The notes under the pieces are model-generated. The model was given only the letters and a program-made list of their open reading frames with translations, ran no database searches and was not told the origin of the DNA. From Schlegelella aquatica (lineage in GTDB: Bacteria; Pseudomonadota; Gammaproteobacteria; Burkholderiales; Burkholderiaceae_C), in the NCBI RefSeq assembly GCF_026013905.1, contig NZ_CP110257.1, forward strand, positions 1,798,001-1,862,000: a DNA stretch of 64,000 nt, written 5' to 3'. The position numbers and the translations under genes were made by a program. Positions within the stretch are counted from its first letter, which is position 1; each line of letters opens with the position of its first letter. This document shows, one piece after another, positions 20,546 through 29,279 of the stretch.

Positions 20546-22801
20546 CTATCGCCGCCGGGCGATGCGCACCCCCGGCACCTGGGCGACGTGGTTCAGCACA
20601 GACGCCACACGCGCCGAGTCTGAGACCTCCACGGTGAACGTCATCGAGGCGACGTCACGCACCGTCTGGGTGTTGACGCCGACGACGTTCATCTTCTCCT
20701 TGGCAAACACTTCCAGGATGTCGCGCAGGAGTCCCTGCCGGTCGCTGGCCTGCACCATCACGTCGACGGGATAGACCGCCGGCTTGTCCCCGGCCGGCAC
20801 GCCCCATTCCACCGCGATGACGCGCTCCGGATGGCGCCCGGCGATCTCACGGAAGTTGGGGCAGTCGGTGCGGTGGATGGCCACCCCCTTGCCTTTGGTG
20901 ACGAAGCCGCCGATCGCGTCGGGCGGCGCCGGCTTGCAGCAGCGCGCCAGTTGCGTGAGCAGCGACTCGATGCCGACCACCAGCACGCCGCCCCGCGGTG
21001 CCCCGCCCTCGCTGGCGCGCGACTTCTTGAGGGCGATGACTTCATCGGTCGTCGGCGCGGGCTCGCTGGGACGCAGCAACTGCTCGATGTTGCGCAGCGA
21101 GTACTCGTCCTTGCCGACCACCTCGAACAAGGCGTCCGCGCTCTTGAAGCCGAGCTGGCCGGCCAGGTCCTCCAGCTTGATTGCGGTGCGGCCTTCGCGT
21201 TGCAGGAGCTTCTCGACCAGTTCGCGTCCGCGGGCGATCGTCTGCTGTTGGGCCAGGGCGTTGAACCACGCGCGCACTTTGGCGCGCGCGCGGGGGCTCT
21301 TGAGATACCCCAGCTCCGGGTTCAGCCAGTCCATGGAGGGGCCGCCCTCCTTGGCTGCGATCACCTCCACCGTCTGCCCGCTCTTGAGCGGCGTGTGCAG
21401 CGGCACCATCACCCCGTCCACGCGCGCGCCGCGACAGCGGTGGCCGAGGTCGGTGTGCACGGTGTAGGCGAAGTCGATCGGGGTGGCGTCCTTCGGCAGC
21501 TCGACGATGGCCGCCTGGGGCGTGAAGACGTAGATGCGGTCGTCGAAGACGTTGGCCGCCCCTTCGGCCTGGCCGGAGAAGTCGCGCTCCCAGGCCAGCA
21601 ACTGCCGCAGCACCGCCCGACGGGCCTCGGCCACCTGCATCTCGAAGTCGCCGGCGGCCGTCACACCGGCGTACCCCTTGGTGCCGGCCTCCTTGTACGC
21701 CCAGTGAGCGGCCACGCCATGCTCGGCGTGCTCGTGCATCTCGCGGGTGCGGATCTGGATCTCGATCGGGCGCCCGCGCTCGTCGAAGACGACAGTGTGC
21801 AGCGACTGGTAGCCATTGGGCTTGGGCCGCGCGATGTAGTCGTCGAACTCCTCGGGCAGAGGGCGGTAGGCCTCGTGCACCAGGCTGAGCACGGTGTAGC
21901 AGTCGCGCACCGTCGGCACGATAACGCGCAGCGCGCGCAGATCGTAGACGTGGTCGAAGTCGAGCTGCTTGCCGCGCATCTTCTTCCAGATGCTGTAGAT
22001 GTGCTTCGGCCGGCCCTGCACTTCGGCCGAGATGCCGTGGCGCGCGAGCAGCTGCGCCACATGCTGGCGAGCGGCCTCGACGACCTGCTCGCGCTCCAGG
22101 CGCTTCTCGTCGAGCATGCGCGCGATGCGCTTGTACTGCTCGGGCTCGAGGAAGCGGAACGACAGGTCCTCGAGCTCCCACTTGATCTGCCAGATGCCGA
22201 GACGGTTGGCCAGCGGTGCGAACACCTGCAGCGACTCGCGAGCGAGCACGAGCGGGCAGTCGCGCTTGGCGGCAGCGTAGTAGCGCAGCGTCTGCAGGCG
22301 CGAGGCCAGCCGCAGCAGCACCACCCGCAGGTCGCGGGAGAAGGCCAGCAGCATCTTGCGCACGCGCTCCATCTGCTCGGCGCGGGCCTCGTCTCCGAGG
22401 AGCGCGTCGCGGGCGTTGCGCTGGATCTGCACCAGCTTGCGCGTGGCCGCGACCAGGCTCGCGTAGGACGGCCCGAAGGCCTTGGCGATGACCTCCTCCG
22501 GCTTGTTGAGGTACTCGCTCACGTACACCAGGTAGACGGCCGCCTGCATCGAGGCCGAGGCCCCGATGCCGCGCAGGATGGTGGCCACGCCGTCGGCGTG
22601 CTCCAACGCGTCTTCCTGCGTGTCGAGCGTGTGGCCGGCCAGGAGCGGCGCGGCAAAGGCGCGCGCCTGCTCCAGGCGCGCCAGCTCCTGCGCCAGCCCT
22701 TCGGCGGTGCTGCGGGCGGCACGTGTCTCGCCCGCCTCGTCGCCCACCAGCTGGACGATGGGTGCCGCCTCGGGCGGCTTGTCGAGCAATCCGGTCTTCA
22801 T
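20546..22801 (-). CDS. relA: GTP pyrophosphokinase RelA, synthetase-only
   Basis: Makes (p)ppGpp on stalled ribosomes in the stringent response. 751 residues from the ATG at 22801. The N-terminal pseudo-hydrolase domain lacks the HD metal site of SpoT (EHADGVATIL, then YLVYVSEY where SpoT has HD). The synthetase domain has GRPKHIYSIWKKM, PNGYQSLHT and the EFDD motif typical of monofunctional RelA. TGS domain (FTPQAAIVELPKDATPID), a zinc-finger/helical region with ARCCKP, and a C-terminal ACT domain follow. The frame is open upstream through the hydrolase gene as shadow. It overlaps that gene by four bases. Confidence 0.95.
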   Translation of the reverse strand: MKTGLLDKPPEAAPIVQLVGDEAGETRAARSTAEGLAQELARLEQARAFAAPLLAGHTLDTQEDALEHADGVATILRGIGASASMQAAVYLVYVSEYLNKPEEVIAKAFGPSYASLVAATRKLVQIQRNARDALLGDEARAEQMERVRKMLLAFSRDLRVVLLRLASRLQTLRYYAAAKRDCPLVLARESLQVFAPLANRLGIWQIKWELEDLSFRFLEPEQYKRIARMLDEKRLEREQVVEAARQHVAQLLARHGISAEVQGRPKHIYSIWKKMRGKQLDFDHVYDLRALRVIVPTVRDCYTVLSLVHEAYRPLPEEFDDYIARPKPNGYQSLHTVVFDERGRPIEIQIRTREMHEHAEHGVAAHWAYKEAGTKGYAGVTAAGDFEMQVAEARRAVLRQLLAWERDFSGQAEGAANVFDDRIYVFTPQAAIVELPKDATPIDFAYTVHTDLGHRCRGARVDGVMVPLHTPLKSGQTVEVIAAKEGGPSMDWLNPELGYLKSPRARAKVRAWFNALAQQQTIARGRELVEKLLQREGRTAIKLEDLAGQLGFKSADALFEVVGKDEYSLRNIEQLLRPSEPAPTTDEVIALKKSRASEGGAPRGGVLVVGIESLLTQLARCCKPAPPDAIGGFVTKGKGVAIHRTDCPNFREIAGRHPERVIAVEWGVPAGDKPAVYPVDVMVQASDRQGLLRDILEVFAKEKMNVVGVNTQTVRDVASMTFTVEVSDSARVASVLNHVAQVPGVRIARRR

Positions 22802-23676
22802 GCGGACAGCAAAAACTCCTGCACCACGGCGATCTGCTCGGGTGCCACCAGGGTCGGCGCATGGCCGACACCGGGAAATTCGTGCAAACGGGCGTGCGGG
22901 CCGCGCCGGGTCATCTCGAGCGCGGTCTCGCGGGTCAACAAGTCGGACTGCTCTCCCCGCAGCACCAACGTGCGGGCCCGCACGGCGTCGTAACGCTGCC
23001 AGAGCGCGGCCTGGGCGGCGGCTGCAGCCTCGGGTGTGACGGCATGAAAGGGCACGGCGATGCGAGGATCGTAGTGCGGTACGAAGGCGCGGCCGTGGGT
23101 GTCCGTCACCGGCCGCAGCATCGGCTCGGTCAGCGCCAGCCATTGCTCCCGGGAGTGAGGCCCGAAGCCCTGACTGATCGACCAGAAGTAGTCCGCCGCC
23201 TCCTCCAGCGACCCGAACCGCGGCACCCGGCCCAAGTAGCTGCCGATGCGTTGCAGCGCCTGCGCCTCGATCGTGGGCCCCACGTCGTTGAGCACCAGCT
23301 TGCGGATCGGGCTGCCGGACAGCGAGGCCACCCCGAGCCCGATCAGCCCGCCCATCGACGTGCCGACCCAGTCGAGCGTCTCCGCCCTCAGCCGAGCCAG
23401 CAGCGTGACCATGTCGGCCACGTAGGCAGGAATCTGGTAGCCCATGGGGTCGCCCAGCCAGTCGGAGCGGCCCCGCCCGACCACGTCGGGGCACACCACG
23501 CGGTAGTCTTTGCGCAAGGCGCGGGCCAGGGTGTCGAAGTCGCGCCCCTGCCTGGAGAGCCCGTGCACGCACACCAGTACCTTGGGGTTGTGGGGGTCGC
23601 CCCATTCCCAGTAGGCCATGCGATGCAGGCCTTGGCCGTCCAGGCATTGAACGAAGTCCAGGCGCGGTTCGCTCAT
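22798..23676 (-). CDS. Alpha/beta hydrolase
   Basis: A 292-residue alpha/beta hydrolase fold enzyme. Visible features are the oxyanion HG in VCVHGLSRQGRDF, the nucleophile elbow GTSMGGL (Ser nucleophile), and the catalytic His near the C-terminus in PGVGHAPTL. An acid residue in RGEQSDLL is a plausible triad member. The substrate is not evident. Esterases, epoxide hydrolase relatives and PHB-oligomer hydrolases share this layout. Its stop overlaps the relA start (four bases), indicating co-transcription with relA, although no functional link is obvious. Confidence 0.85.
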   Translation of the reverse strand: MSEPRLDFVQCLDGQGLHRMAYWEWGDPHNPKVLVCVHGLSRQGRDFDTLARALRKDYRVVCPDVVGRGRSDWLGDPMGYQIPAYVADMVTLLARLRAETLDWVGTSMGGLIGLGVASLSGSPIRKLVLNDVGPTIEAQALQRIGSYLGRVPRFGSLEEAADYFWSISQGFGPHSREQWLALTEPMLRPVTDTHGRAFVPHYDPRIAVPFHAVTPEAAAAAQAALWQRYDAVRARTLVLRGEQSDLLTRETALEMTRRGPHARLHEFPGVGHAPTLVAPEQIAVVQEFLLSA

Positions 23677-23785
23677 GGGTGCAGGTCCTCCGAAGGTGCT
23701 CTCGCCCCGGCGCGGGCCGGGATCGATCTCCGATAATCGGCAACGCTTGTCGCCGCTTTCGCAACCATATCAAAGAGGACAGATC

Positions 23786-24556
23786 ATGTTGAAAGGCAAG
23801 ACCGCTCTCGTCACCGGTTCCACGAGCGGCATCGGCCTGGGCATCGCCCAGGCGCTGGCGCGGCAAGGCGCGCAGGTCGTGCTCAACGGCTTCGGCGATG
23901 TCGAGGCGGCGCGCCAGTCCGTCGAGCGGCTGGGCGTCAAGACCGGCTATCACGGCGCCGACATGAGCAAGCCGGCCGAGATCGAGGACATGATGCGCTA
24001 TGCCGAACGCGAGTTCGGCGCGGTGGACATCCTCGTCAACAACGCCGGTATTCAGCATGTGGCGAACGTCGAGGACTTCCCCGTCGAGAAGTGGGACGCG
24101 ATTCTCGCCATCAACCTCAGCTCGGCCTTTCACACCACCCGCCTGGCGCTGCCGGCGATGAAGCAGCGCAACTGGGGCCGCATCATCAACGTCGCCTCGG
24201 CGCACGGCCTGGTCGCCTCCGCGCAGAAGTCGGCCTACGTGGCGGCCAAGCACGGCATCGTCGGCTTCACGAAGGCCGTGGCACTGGAAACCGCGACCAC
24301 CGGCGTGACGGTCAACGCGATCTGCCCCGGCTGGGTCCTCACCCCGCTGGTCCAGAAGCAGGTGGATGACCGCGCCGCGCGCGATGGCGTGAGCGTCGAG
24401 GAGGCCAAGCGGCGGCTGCTGGGCGAAAAGCAGCCTTCGCTGCAATTCACGACCCCCGAGCAGTTGGGAGAGCTGGCCGTCTTCCTCTGTTCCGAAGCCG
24501 CCGTCAATGTGCGCGGCGTGGCCTGGAACGTGGACGGGGGTTGGGTCGCCCAGTGA
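23786..24556 (+). CDS. 3-hydroxybutyrate dehydrogenase
   Basis: Short-chain dehydrogenase that oxidises D-3-hydroxybutyrate to acetoacetate with NAD+, the last step in PHB use. 256 residues from the ATG at 23786 with AGAGGA upstream. NAD-binding TGSTSGIGLGIA, NNAGIQHV, catalytic Ser in NVASAHGL, and YVAAKHG (Tyr-x-x-x-Lys). The IQHV and SAHGLVAS segments together with a WVLTPLVQKQ loop are typical of BdhA-type enzymes. It is divergent from the hydrolase/relA unit. Confidence 0.92.
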   Translation: MLKGKTALVTGSTSGIGLGIAQALARQGAQVVLNGFGDVEAARQSVERLGVKTGYHGADMSKPAEIEDMMRYAEREFGAVDILVNNAGIQHVANVEDFPVEKWDAILAINLSSAFHTTRLALPAMKQRNWGRIINVASAHGLVASAQKSAYVAAKHGIVGFTKAVALETATTGVTVNAICPGWVLTPLVQKQVDDRAARDGVSVEEAKRRLLGEKQPSLQFTTPEQLGELAVFLCSEAAVNVRGVAWNVDGGWVAQ

Positions 24557-24581
24557 CCCAGTGACACCCCCGAGAGAGGAT

Positions 24582-24604
24582 GAGCCCGCTCGAGCAGCGG
24601 GCTC
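24582..24604. terminator. Hairpin between convergent 3-hydroxybutyrate dehydrogenase and SIMPL genes
   Basis: GAGCCCGCT-CGAGC-AGCGGGCTC is a perfect 9-bp stem with a 5-base loop in the 65-base gap between converging genes. There is no long T-run, so Rho-independent activity is uncertain. Confidence 0.5.
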
Positions 24605-24621
24605 CAGTTCCTGCTTGCGTC

Positions 24622-25353
24622 CTACTTGAGCACCACGCTGCCCGACACGGTGGCCGTGATCGTGCCCTTGCCCATCTCGACCGGCACCGGTGCGGCGTCC
24701 TCCGCGGCGGCCGCCTTGGCGCGCATCGCCACCGGCACGGGAAGGCGCGGCGGCTCACCGGTGGACACCTGCACCTCGCGCAAGACGTAGCCGTTGAATC
24801 CGAACTGGCGGGCGATCTCCGTGGCCTTGGCCCGGTAATTGGCGATCGCCCGCTCAGTCACTTCGGCCTCGTGACGGGCGAGTGCCTCGCGCGACAGCCC
24901 CTGGGCGACCTGAGTGACGTTCATCCCGGACAAGCGACCCGCCGCCTGGGCGATCAGGTTCATGTCGCGGCCCTCCAGCACCAGTTCGGCCTGGCCCTGC
25001 CAGCCGCTCATGCGGCCCTGGTTGCCGTAGCGGGGGTAGAGCGAGAAGTTGCCCGTGCGCACCTCCATGTCGCCTGGGCGCGCGAGGCGGCGGGCTTCGG
25101 CGAGGGCCGCGTCCAGCGTTTGCTTCAGCGCAGCCTGCACCTGGGCCGCCTCCGTGCCCTCTCGCACCGCCGTCAGGGTGATGCTGAGCAGGTCTCTGGG
25201 CACGTCGAGGCTGGCTGCGGCCTGCAGGTGGACGACGTTCACGAGCGCGGTTTCGGGCTGGGGCTGGGGCCGGGGCTGGGCCTGGACCAGGGCCGCGGCC
25301 AAGGCGAGGAGCGGACCGGCCACGGCGTGCCGCGGCAGGAGGCGTCGAGTCAT
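24622..25353 (-). CDS. SIMPL (DUF541) domain periplasmic protein
   Basis: A 243-residue exported protein with a signal peptide ending near ALVQAQ. It is followed by the DUF541/SIMPL fold: LQAAASLDVPRDLLSITLT, DMEVRTGNFSLYPRYG, and the closing GTITATVSGSVVLK. Family members are periplasmic or surface oligomers of unclear role. E. coli YggE is linked to oxidative-stress tolerance. The ATG at 25353 is chosen because it begins the signal peptide. It is divergent from ompR across 215 bases. Confidence 0.85.
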   Translation of the reverse strand: MTRRLLPRHAVAGPLLALAAALVQAQPRPQPQPETALVNVVHLQAAASLDVPRDLLSITLTAVREGTEAAQVQAALKQTLDAALAEARRLARPGDMEVRTGNFSLYPRYGNQGRMSGWQGQAELVLEGRDMNLIAQAAGRLSGMNVTQVAQGLSREALARHEAEVTERAIANYRAKATEIARQFGFNGYVLREVQVSTGEPPRLPVPVAMRAKAAAAEDAAPVPVEMGKGTITATVSGSVVLK

Positions 25354-25462
25354 TGGATTCCTTTCCGGGGGACCGAACGAAGGGGCCATTGTGGCGGCGA
25401 GCTCCGCTCCGCCGGAGCCGGCCACCGCTCAACCCCACACGCCTCGCATCTAGGCCTTGTCA

Positions 25463-25551
25463 GCGCCTGTCGACAGGCGCAAGATTTGTAACAGTCGGTC
25501 AGGCTGCCCAAAATTGCCGGTTCGGCCCCGACACAATCCCGCCTGTTACAA
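25463..25551 (+). promoter_or_regulatory. Palindrome and OmpR-like TGTAACA sites upstream of ompR
   Basis: A perfect 18-bp palindrome GCGCCTGTCGACAGGCGC (25463-25480) is followed by TTGTAACAG (25486-25494) and its inverse CTGTTACAA (25543-25551). TGTAACA is the core of known enterobacterial OmpR sites, so these may be autoregulatory boxes. The site assignment is inferred. The repeats are seen directly. Confidence 0.45.
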
Positions 25552-25568
25552 GTTCGGGAGCTTTGCCC

Positions 25569-26306
25569 ATGACTTCTCAATCGCCCAACGGCCGGATGGA
25601 TCGCATCGTTGTCGTCGACGATGATGCGCGCATCCGCGACCTCCTGCGCCGCTATCTGACGCAGGAAGGCTTCGAAGTGCTGCTGGCCGAGGACGCCAAG
25701 GCGCTCAACCGAGTGCTGACCCGCGAGACGATCGACCTGATCGTGCTCGACCTGATGCTGCCCGGGGAGGACGGCCTGTCCATCTGCCGACGCTTGCGCG
25801 CCGCGAACGACGCCACCCCCATCATCATGCTGACGGCCAAGGTGGAAGACGTCGACCGCATCGTGGGCCTGGAGGTCGGTGCAGACGACTACCTGCCCAA
25901 GCCCTTCAACCCGCGGGAGCTGCTGGCGCGCATCCATGCCGTGTTGCGCCGCCGCCCGACGCTCGAAGCGCCCGGCGCCCCGGCCAAGGAGCCGCAGACG
26001 GTCACCTTCGGCCCGTTCGAGTTCGACCTTGCCTTGCGCCGGCTCACCAAGGACGGCGAGCAGATTCCGCTGACGACCGGCGAGTTCTCGATGCTCAAGG
26101 CGCTGGTGCGGCACCCGCGGCAGCCGCTGTCGCGCGACAAGCTCGCCCAGCTCGCCCGCGGGCGCGAGTTCGAGCCCTTCGATCGCAGCCTGGACGTCCA
26201 GATCTCGCGTCTGCGCAAGATGATCGAGCCCGATCCGTCGCAGCCTCGCTACATCCAGACGGTGTGGGGCGTCGGCTACGTCTTCGTGCCTGACGGCACC
26301 TCCTGA
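25569..26306 (+). CDS. ompR: OmpR-family response regulator
   Basis: A 245-residue two-component response regulator from the ATG at 25569. Receiver domain about residues 10-125 with the acidic pair VVDDD, phospho-acceptor Asp in LIVLDLMLPGEDG, Thr in LTAK and Lys in PKPFNP. Winged-helix DNA-binding domain about 145-240 with DVQISRLRKMIEPD and YIQTVWGVGYVF. Sequence and the following kinase gene fit OmpR. It has its own terminator at 26437 and the sensor kinase begins 232 bases downstream, so the pair may be read from separate promoters. The open frame upstream to 25353 is shadow. Confidence 0.93.
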   Translation: MTSQSPNGRMDRIVVVDDDARIRDLLRRYLTQEGFEVLLAEDAKALNRVLTRETIDLIVLDLMLPGEDGLSICRRLRAANDATPIIMLTAKVEDVDRIVGLEVGADDYLPKPFNPRELLARIHAVLRRRPTLEAPGAPAKEPQTVTFGPFEFDLALRRLTKDGEQIPLTTGEFSMLKALVRHPRQPLSRDKLAQLARGREFEPFDRSLDVQISRLRKMIEPDPSQPRYIQTVWGVGYVFVPDGTS

Positions 26307-26436
26307 GGCCGGCGCCCAGCCGCCAGCAGACGGGGCCGGAACGCCATGGGGCGTCTGCCCGGGGCTACGACGCAGGCCCCGCCGGACGCCCCGCAGCCGG
26401 TCCGACTGCTCTGCGTTCGGCGCCCTCCCCTTCAAG

Positions 26437-26461
26437 AAAACCCGGCCTCGCCGGGTTTTTT
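26437..26461 (+). terminator. Intrinsic terminator after ompR
   Basis: AAAACCCGGC-CTC-GCCGGGTTTTTT is a textbook hairpin with A-run and T-run on either side, so it can work on both strands. It lies between ompR and envZ. Confidence 0.9.
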
Positions 26462-26537
26462 GTGCCCGATACTTGGCGGCCTGACGAGTTGAACTTCCCG
26501 CCATCCGGCCTTGCCGGGCCGCCCCATCCGCTTTTCG

Positions 26538-27869
26538 ATGCCGCGCAAACGCCTGACGCTCAGCCTCTTCTGGCGCACCTTCATCCTTCTGGGGGTCCTG
26601 CTCGGTTTCGGCATCTTCGCGTGGGTCCAGACCTTCCGCGCACTCGAGTTCGAGCCCCGCGCCGTGCAGGCCGCGCAGCAGTTGGCGAGCCTGGTGAACC
26701 TGTCGCGGGCGGCCCTGCGCTATGCGGACTCCATCAACCGCGTGACGCTGCTCAAGACGATCTCCGAGCAGGAGTCGATCAAGGTCCAGCCGCGCGAGCC
26801 CGGCGACCGCTACGAGCCCTTCGAGACGGACCGCTTCACCCGGCGCATCGGCCAGGAGTTGCGGTCGCGCCTGGGTCCGACGACGACCGTCGCCACCTCG
26901 GTGAACGGCACGCCGGGCCTGTGGATCGATTTCACGATCGAGAATGACCGCTACTGGTTGCAGGTCGATCCCGGCCGGGTTCAGTCGGTGGCCGGGCGCA
27001 CCTGGTTCATCTGGGTCAGCATCGCGCTGCTCGCGACGATCCTCGGCTCAGCGGGGGTGGCACGCCTCATCAACCAGCCGCTCAAGCAACTGTCGTTCGC
27101 AGCCAGCCGCATCCGCGAGGGCGAGTACGAGTCCCAACTGGACGAGGAAACGCTCACGAGCGAGATCCGCGAAGTCAACATGGGCTTCAACCGCATGGCG
27201 CGAGAACTCGCCAAGGTGGAAGAAGACCGCGCCGTGATGCTGGCCGGCATTTCGCACGACCTGCGCACCCCGCTGGCCCGCCTGCGGCTGGAGGTGGAGA
27301 TGAGCGTCAACGACGACGAGGCCCGCCGCAACATGGCCGCCGACATCGACCAGCTCGACGCGATCATCGACAAGTTCATGGACTACGCCCGCCCCGGGGA
27401 GGTGAAGCTCGTCCCGGTGCATCTGAGCGGCGTGGTCGACCGCGAGATCGCCGCGTTTCGCGACACCAACCAGATCCGGATCACCTCTCGCGTGGCGATC
27501 GACACCAAGGTCATGGCCGACGACACCGAACTCGGCCGCGTGCTCGCCAACCTGTTCGAGAACGCACGGCGCTACGGGCGCAGCGACGACGGGGTCGCGC
27601 ACGTGGATGTGAGCTATGCGCGCACGGGGCCGTGGGTCATCCTGACGGTGCGGGATCACGGGCCGGGCGTGCCGCCGGAGAAGCTTTCGCAGCTGACGAC
27701 GCCGTTCTTCCGGGGCGACGCCGCACGCACGGCGGCCACGGGCGCAGGGCTCGGGCTCGCGGTGGTGGAAAAGACCGTCATGCGCATGGGCGGCACCTTC
27801 GAGCTCAGCAACGCCCCGCCGCCCGACACCGGGCTCGTCGCCCGCATCCGGCTCAAGAAGGCGCCTTGA
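26538..27869 (+). CDS. envZ: EnvZ-type sensor histidine kinase
   Basis: A 443-residue membrane kinase from the ATG at 26538; a TTG 27 bases upstream is a less likely start. First helix about residues 12-30, periplasmic domain to about 155, second helix about 157-178, HAMP (INQPLKQLSFAASRIREGEY), phospho-His in ISHDLRTPLARLRLE, and ATP-binding N box (NLFENARRYG), G1 (DHGPGVP) and G2 (GAGLGLAVVEKT) boxes. The H-box and the EnvZ-like spacing make it the partner of the upstream OmpR, expected to respond to osmolarity or envelope conditions. Confidence 0.92.
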   Translation: MPRKRLTLSLFWRTFILLGVLLGFGIFAWVQTFRALEFEPRAVQAAQQLASLVNLSRAALRYADSINRVTLLKTISEQESIKVQPREPGDRYEPFETDRFTRRIGQELRSRLGPTTTVATSVNGTPGLWIDFTIENDRYWLQVDPGRVQSVAGRTWFIWVSIALLATILGSAGVARLINQPLKQLSFAASRIREGEYESQLDEETLTSEIREVNMGFNRMARELAKVEEDRAVMLAGISHDLRTPLARLRLEVEMSVNDDEARRNMAADIDQLDAIIDKFMDYARPGEVKLVPVHLSGVVDREIAAFRDTNQIRITSRVAIDTKVMADDTELGRVLANLFENARRYGRSDDGVAHVDVSYARTGPWVILTVRDHGPGVPPEKLSQLTTPFFRGDAARTAATGAGLGLAVVEKTVMRMGGTFELSNAPPPDTGLVARIRLKKAP

Positions 27870-27906
27870 GGCCGCCCTCGGCCGGGGCGGCTGCGCGATG
27901 CCCTGC

Positions 27907-28389
27907 TCAGGCCCGGCGCAGCAGTGCGATGGCGCGCGCCTCGATCGATTCCTCGAGGCCGACCGGGCCGAGCTTCTCGGCCGTCTTGGCCTTCACGTTG
28001 ACCTGCCCCACGTCGCACCCCAGGGCGCGCGCGATCGACGCGCGCATGGCGGGGATGTGCGGGGCCATCTTGGGGGCCTGCGCGACGATGGTGCTGTCCA
28101 GGTTCACGAGCTCGTAGCCGGCGTTGCGCACGCGCCGCATGGCCTCGGCGAGCAGTACGGTGGAATCGGCCGCACGAAATGCAGGGTCGGTGTCCGGGAA
28201 GTGCCGACCGATATCACCCAGGGCCGCGGCCCCGAGAATCGCATCGGTGATCGCGTGCAGGAGCGCATCGGCATCGGAGTGCCCGAGCAGACCCCGGCGA
28301 TGGGGAATCGCCACCCCGCCCAGCACCAGGGGCCGGCCCTCGACCAGGCGGTGGGTGTCCCAACCCTCACCGATGCGCAAATCCATCAT
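27907..28389 (-). CDS. ispF: 2-C-methyl-D-erythritol 2,4-cyclodiphosphate synthase
   Basis: Fifth enzyme of the MEP isoprenoid pathway; trimeric zinc enzyme. 160 residues. Zinc-site and active-site signatures DTHRL (Asp and His ligands), [16 protein letters not shown] (third ligand His) and [11 protein letters not shown] are all intact. Two adjacent ATG codons (28389 and 28386) start the gene and overlap the ispD stop, so IspD and IspF are translationally coupled as in many Proteobacteria, though not fused. Confidence 0.96.
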   Translation of the reverse strand: MMDLRIGEGWDTHRLVEGRPLVLGGVAIPHRRGLLGHSDADALLHAITDAILGAAALGDIGRHFPDTDPAFRAADSTVLLAEAMRRVRNAGYELVNLDSTIVAQAPKMAPHIPAMRASIARALGCDVGQVNVKAKTAEKLGPVGLEESIEARAIALLRRA

Positions 28390-29144
28390 GGGCGACTCCT
28401 GAGAAGACGTTCCGCAAGTTCGAAGTCCTGCGGGTAGGTGAGCTTGAAGTTCTCCAGCGAGCCCGGCACCAGGCGCGGCCGCAGGCCCAGTTGCTCGACG
28501 GCACTGGCTTCGTCGGTGACTTCGCCGCGGGCCTGCGTCAGCGCCCGGCGCAACAGGCCCAGGCGAAACATCTGCGGCGTCTGTGCCTGCCACTTGCCCC
28601 GGCGCTCCAGCGTGACAGCGCTGCGGCCCGCGACGTCCTCCTTGAGCGTGTCGGCCAGGGGCAGTGCAAGCAAGCCGCCCACCTCATCGTCGCGGCACGC
28701 CGCGATCAGGGTCTGGACCCATTCGGGCTGCACCAGGCACCGCGCGGCATCGTGCACCAGCACCCAGTCCTCGGCGCGGGCGCCCCGGCGCACCAGTTCC
28801 TCCAAGCCCGCGGCGACGCTGGCCGCGCGGGTGTCGCCCCCGACATGCGCCACCCAGCCGGCGTACTGCGGCAGCTCGGCAGCAAAGCGATCGTCGCCCG
28901 GGGCGAGCACGACCAGCACGCCGGCAAGTTCCGGTATGCGGTGCAACGCCTCCAGCGTGTGGGCCACGAGAGGGCGGCCCGCCAGGCGCGCATACTGTTT
29001 GGGTCCGCCTTGGCCGGCCCGCGTCCCCACACCCGCGCAGGGCACCAGGGCATAGAGCCGCGGTTCGGGCAGGGTCGCCGGTCGGACGCGAGGATCGGCA
29101 GCGCAGCTCACGGAAGGCTTCGGTCGGTTCGGTGCAACGGGCAC
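28386..29144 (-). CDS. ispD: 2-C-methyl-D-erythritol 4-phosphate cytidylyltransferase
   Basis: Transfers CMP from CTP to MEP in the MEP pathway. The nucleotide-binding start reads [13 protein letters not shown] with [12 protein letters not shown], followed by [11 protein letters not shown] (usual VHDAARP) and LADTLKE. The final segments [11 protein letters not shown] and [11 protein letters not shown] are conserved. The GTG at 29144 gives 252 residues with a roughly 27-residue N-terminal tail that is not part of the fold, so an internal GTG near 29111 may be the true start. The mfd gene is divergent. Confidence 0.93.
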   Translation of the reverse strand: MPVAPNRPKPSVSCAADPRVRPATLPEPRLYALVPCAGVGTRAGQGGPKQYARLAGRPLVAHTLEALHRIPELAGVLVVLAPGDDRFAAELPQYAGWVAHVGGDTRAASVAAGLEELVRRGARAEDWVLVHDAARCLVQPEWVQTLIAACRDDEVGGLLALPLADTLKEDVAGRSAVTLERRGKWQAQTPQMFRLGLLRRALTQARGEVTDEASAVEQLGLRPRLVPGSLENFKLTYPQDFELAERLLRSRP

Positions 29145-29214
29145 GGCTCAGATGCGTCGCCCACGCCTGGAAGATGGACGAGGCCGGGCGGCCTGCGGGA
29201 GAAGGCGGCAATTC

Positions 29215-29258
29215 TATAATCCGCATTGTTGTCGCCCCGAGGACGCCTCTCGGGGCGA
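29215..29258 (+). promoter_or_regulatory. mfd promoter -10 and leader hairpin with T-rich tail
   Basis: TATAAT at 29215-29220 lacks a good -35. Twelve bases later a perfect 10-bp hairpin TCGCCCCGAG / CTCGGGGCGA (29232-29258) is followed by TTTGCTTTTG, so the transcript would meet a terminator-like structure before the mfd ATG at 29280. Confidence 0.55.
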
Positions 29259-29279
29259 TTTGCTTTTGTCGCCGCGCGC

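Noticed and set aside
20546..24445. A single 1299-residue minus-strand frame through relA, the hydrolase and the dehydrogenase region
   Set aside because: Only the part from 22801 to 20546 has RelA similarity. The upstream part is out-of-frame or antisense shadow with no start.
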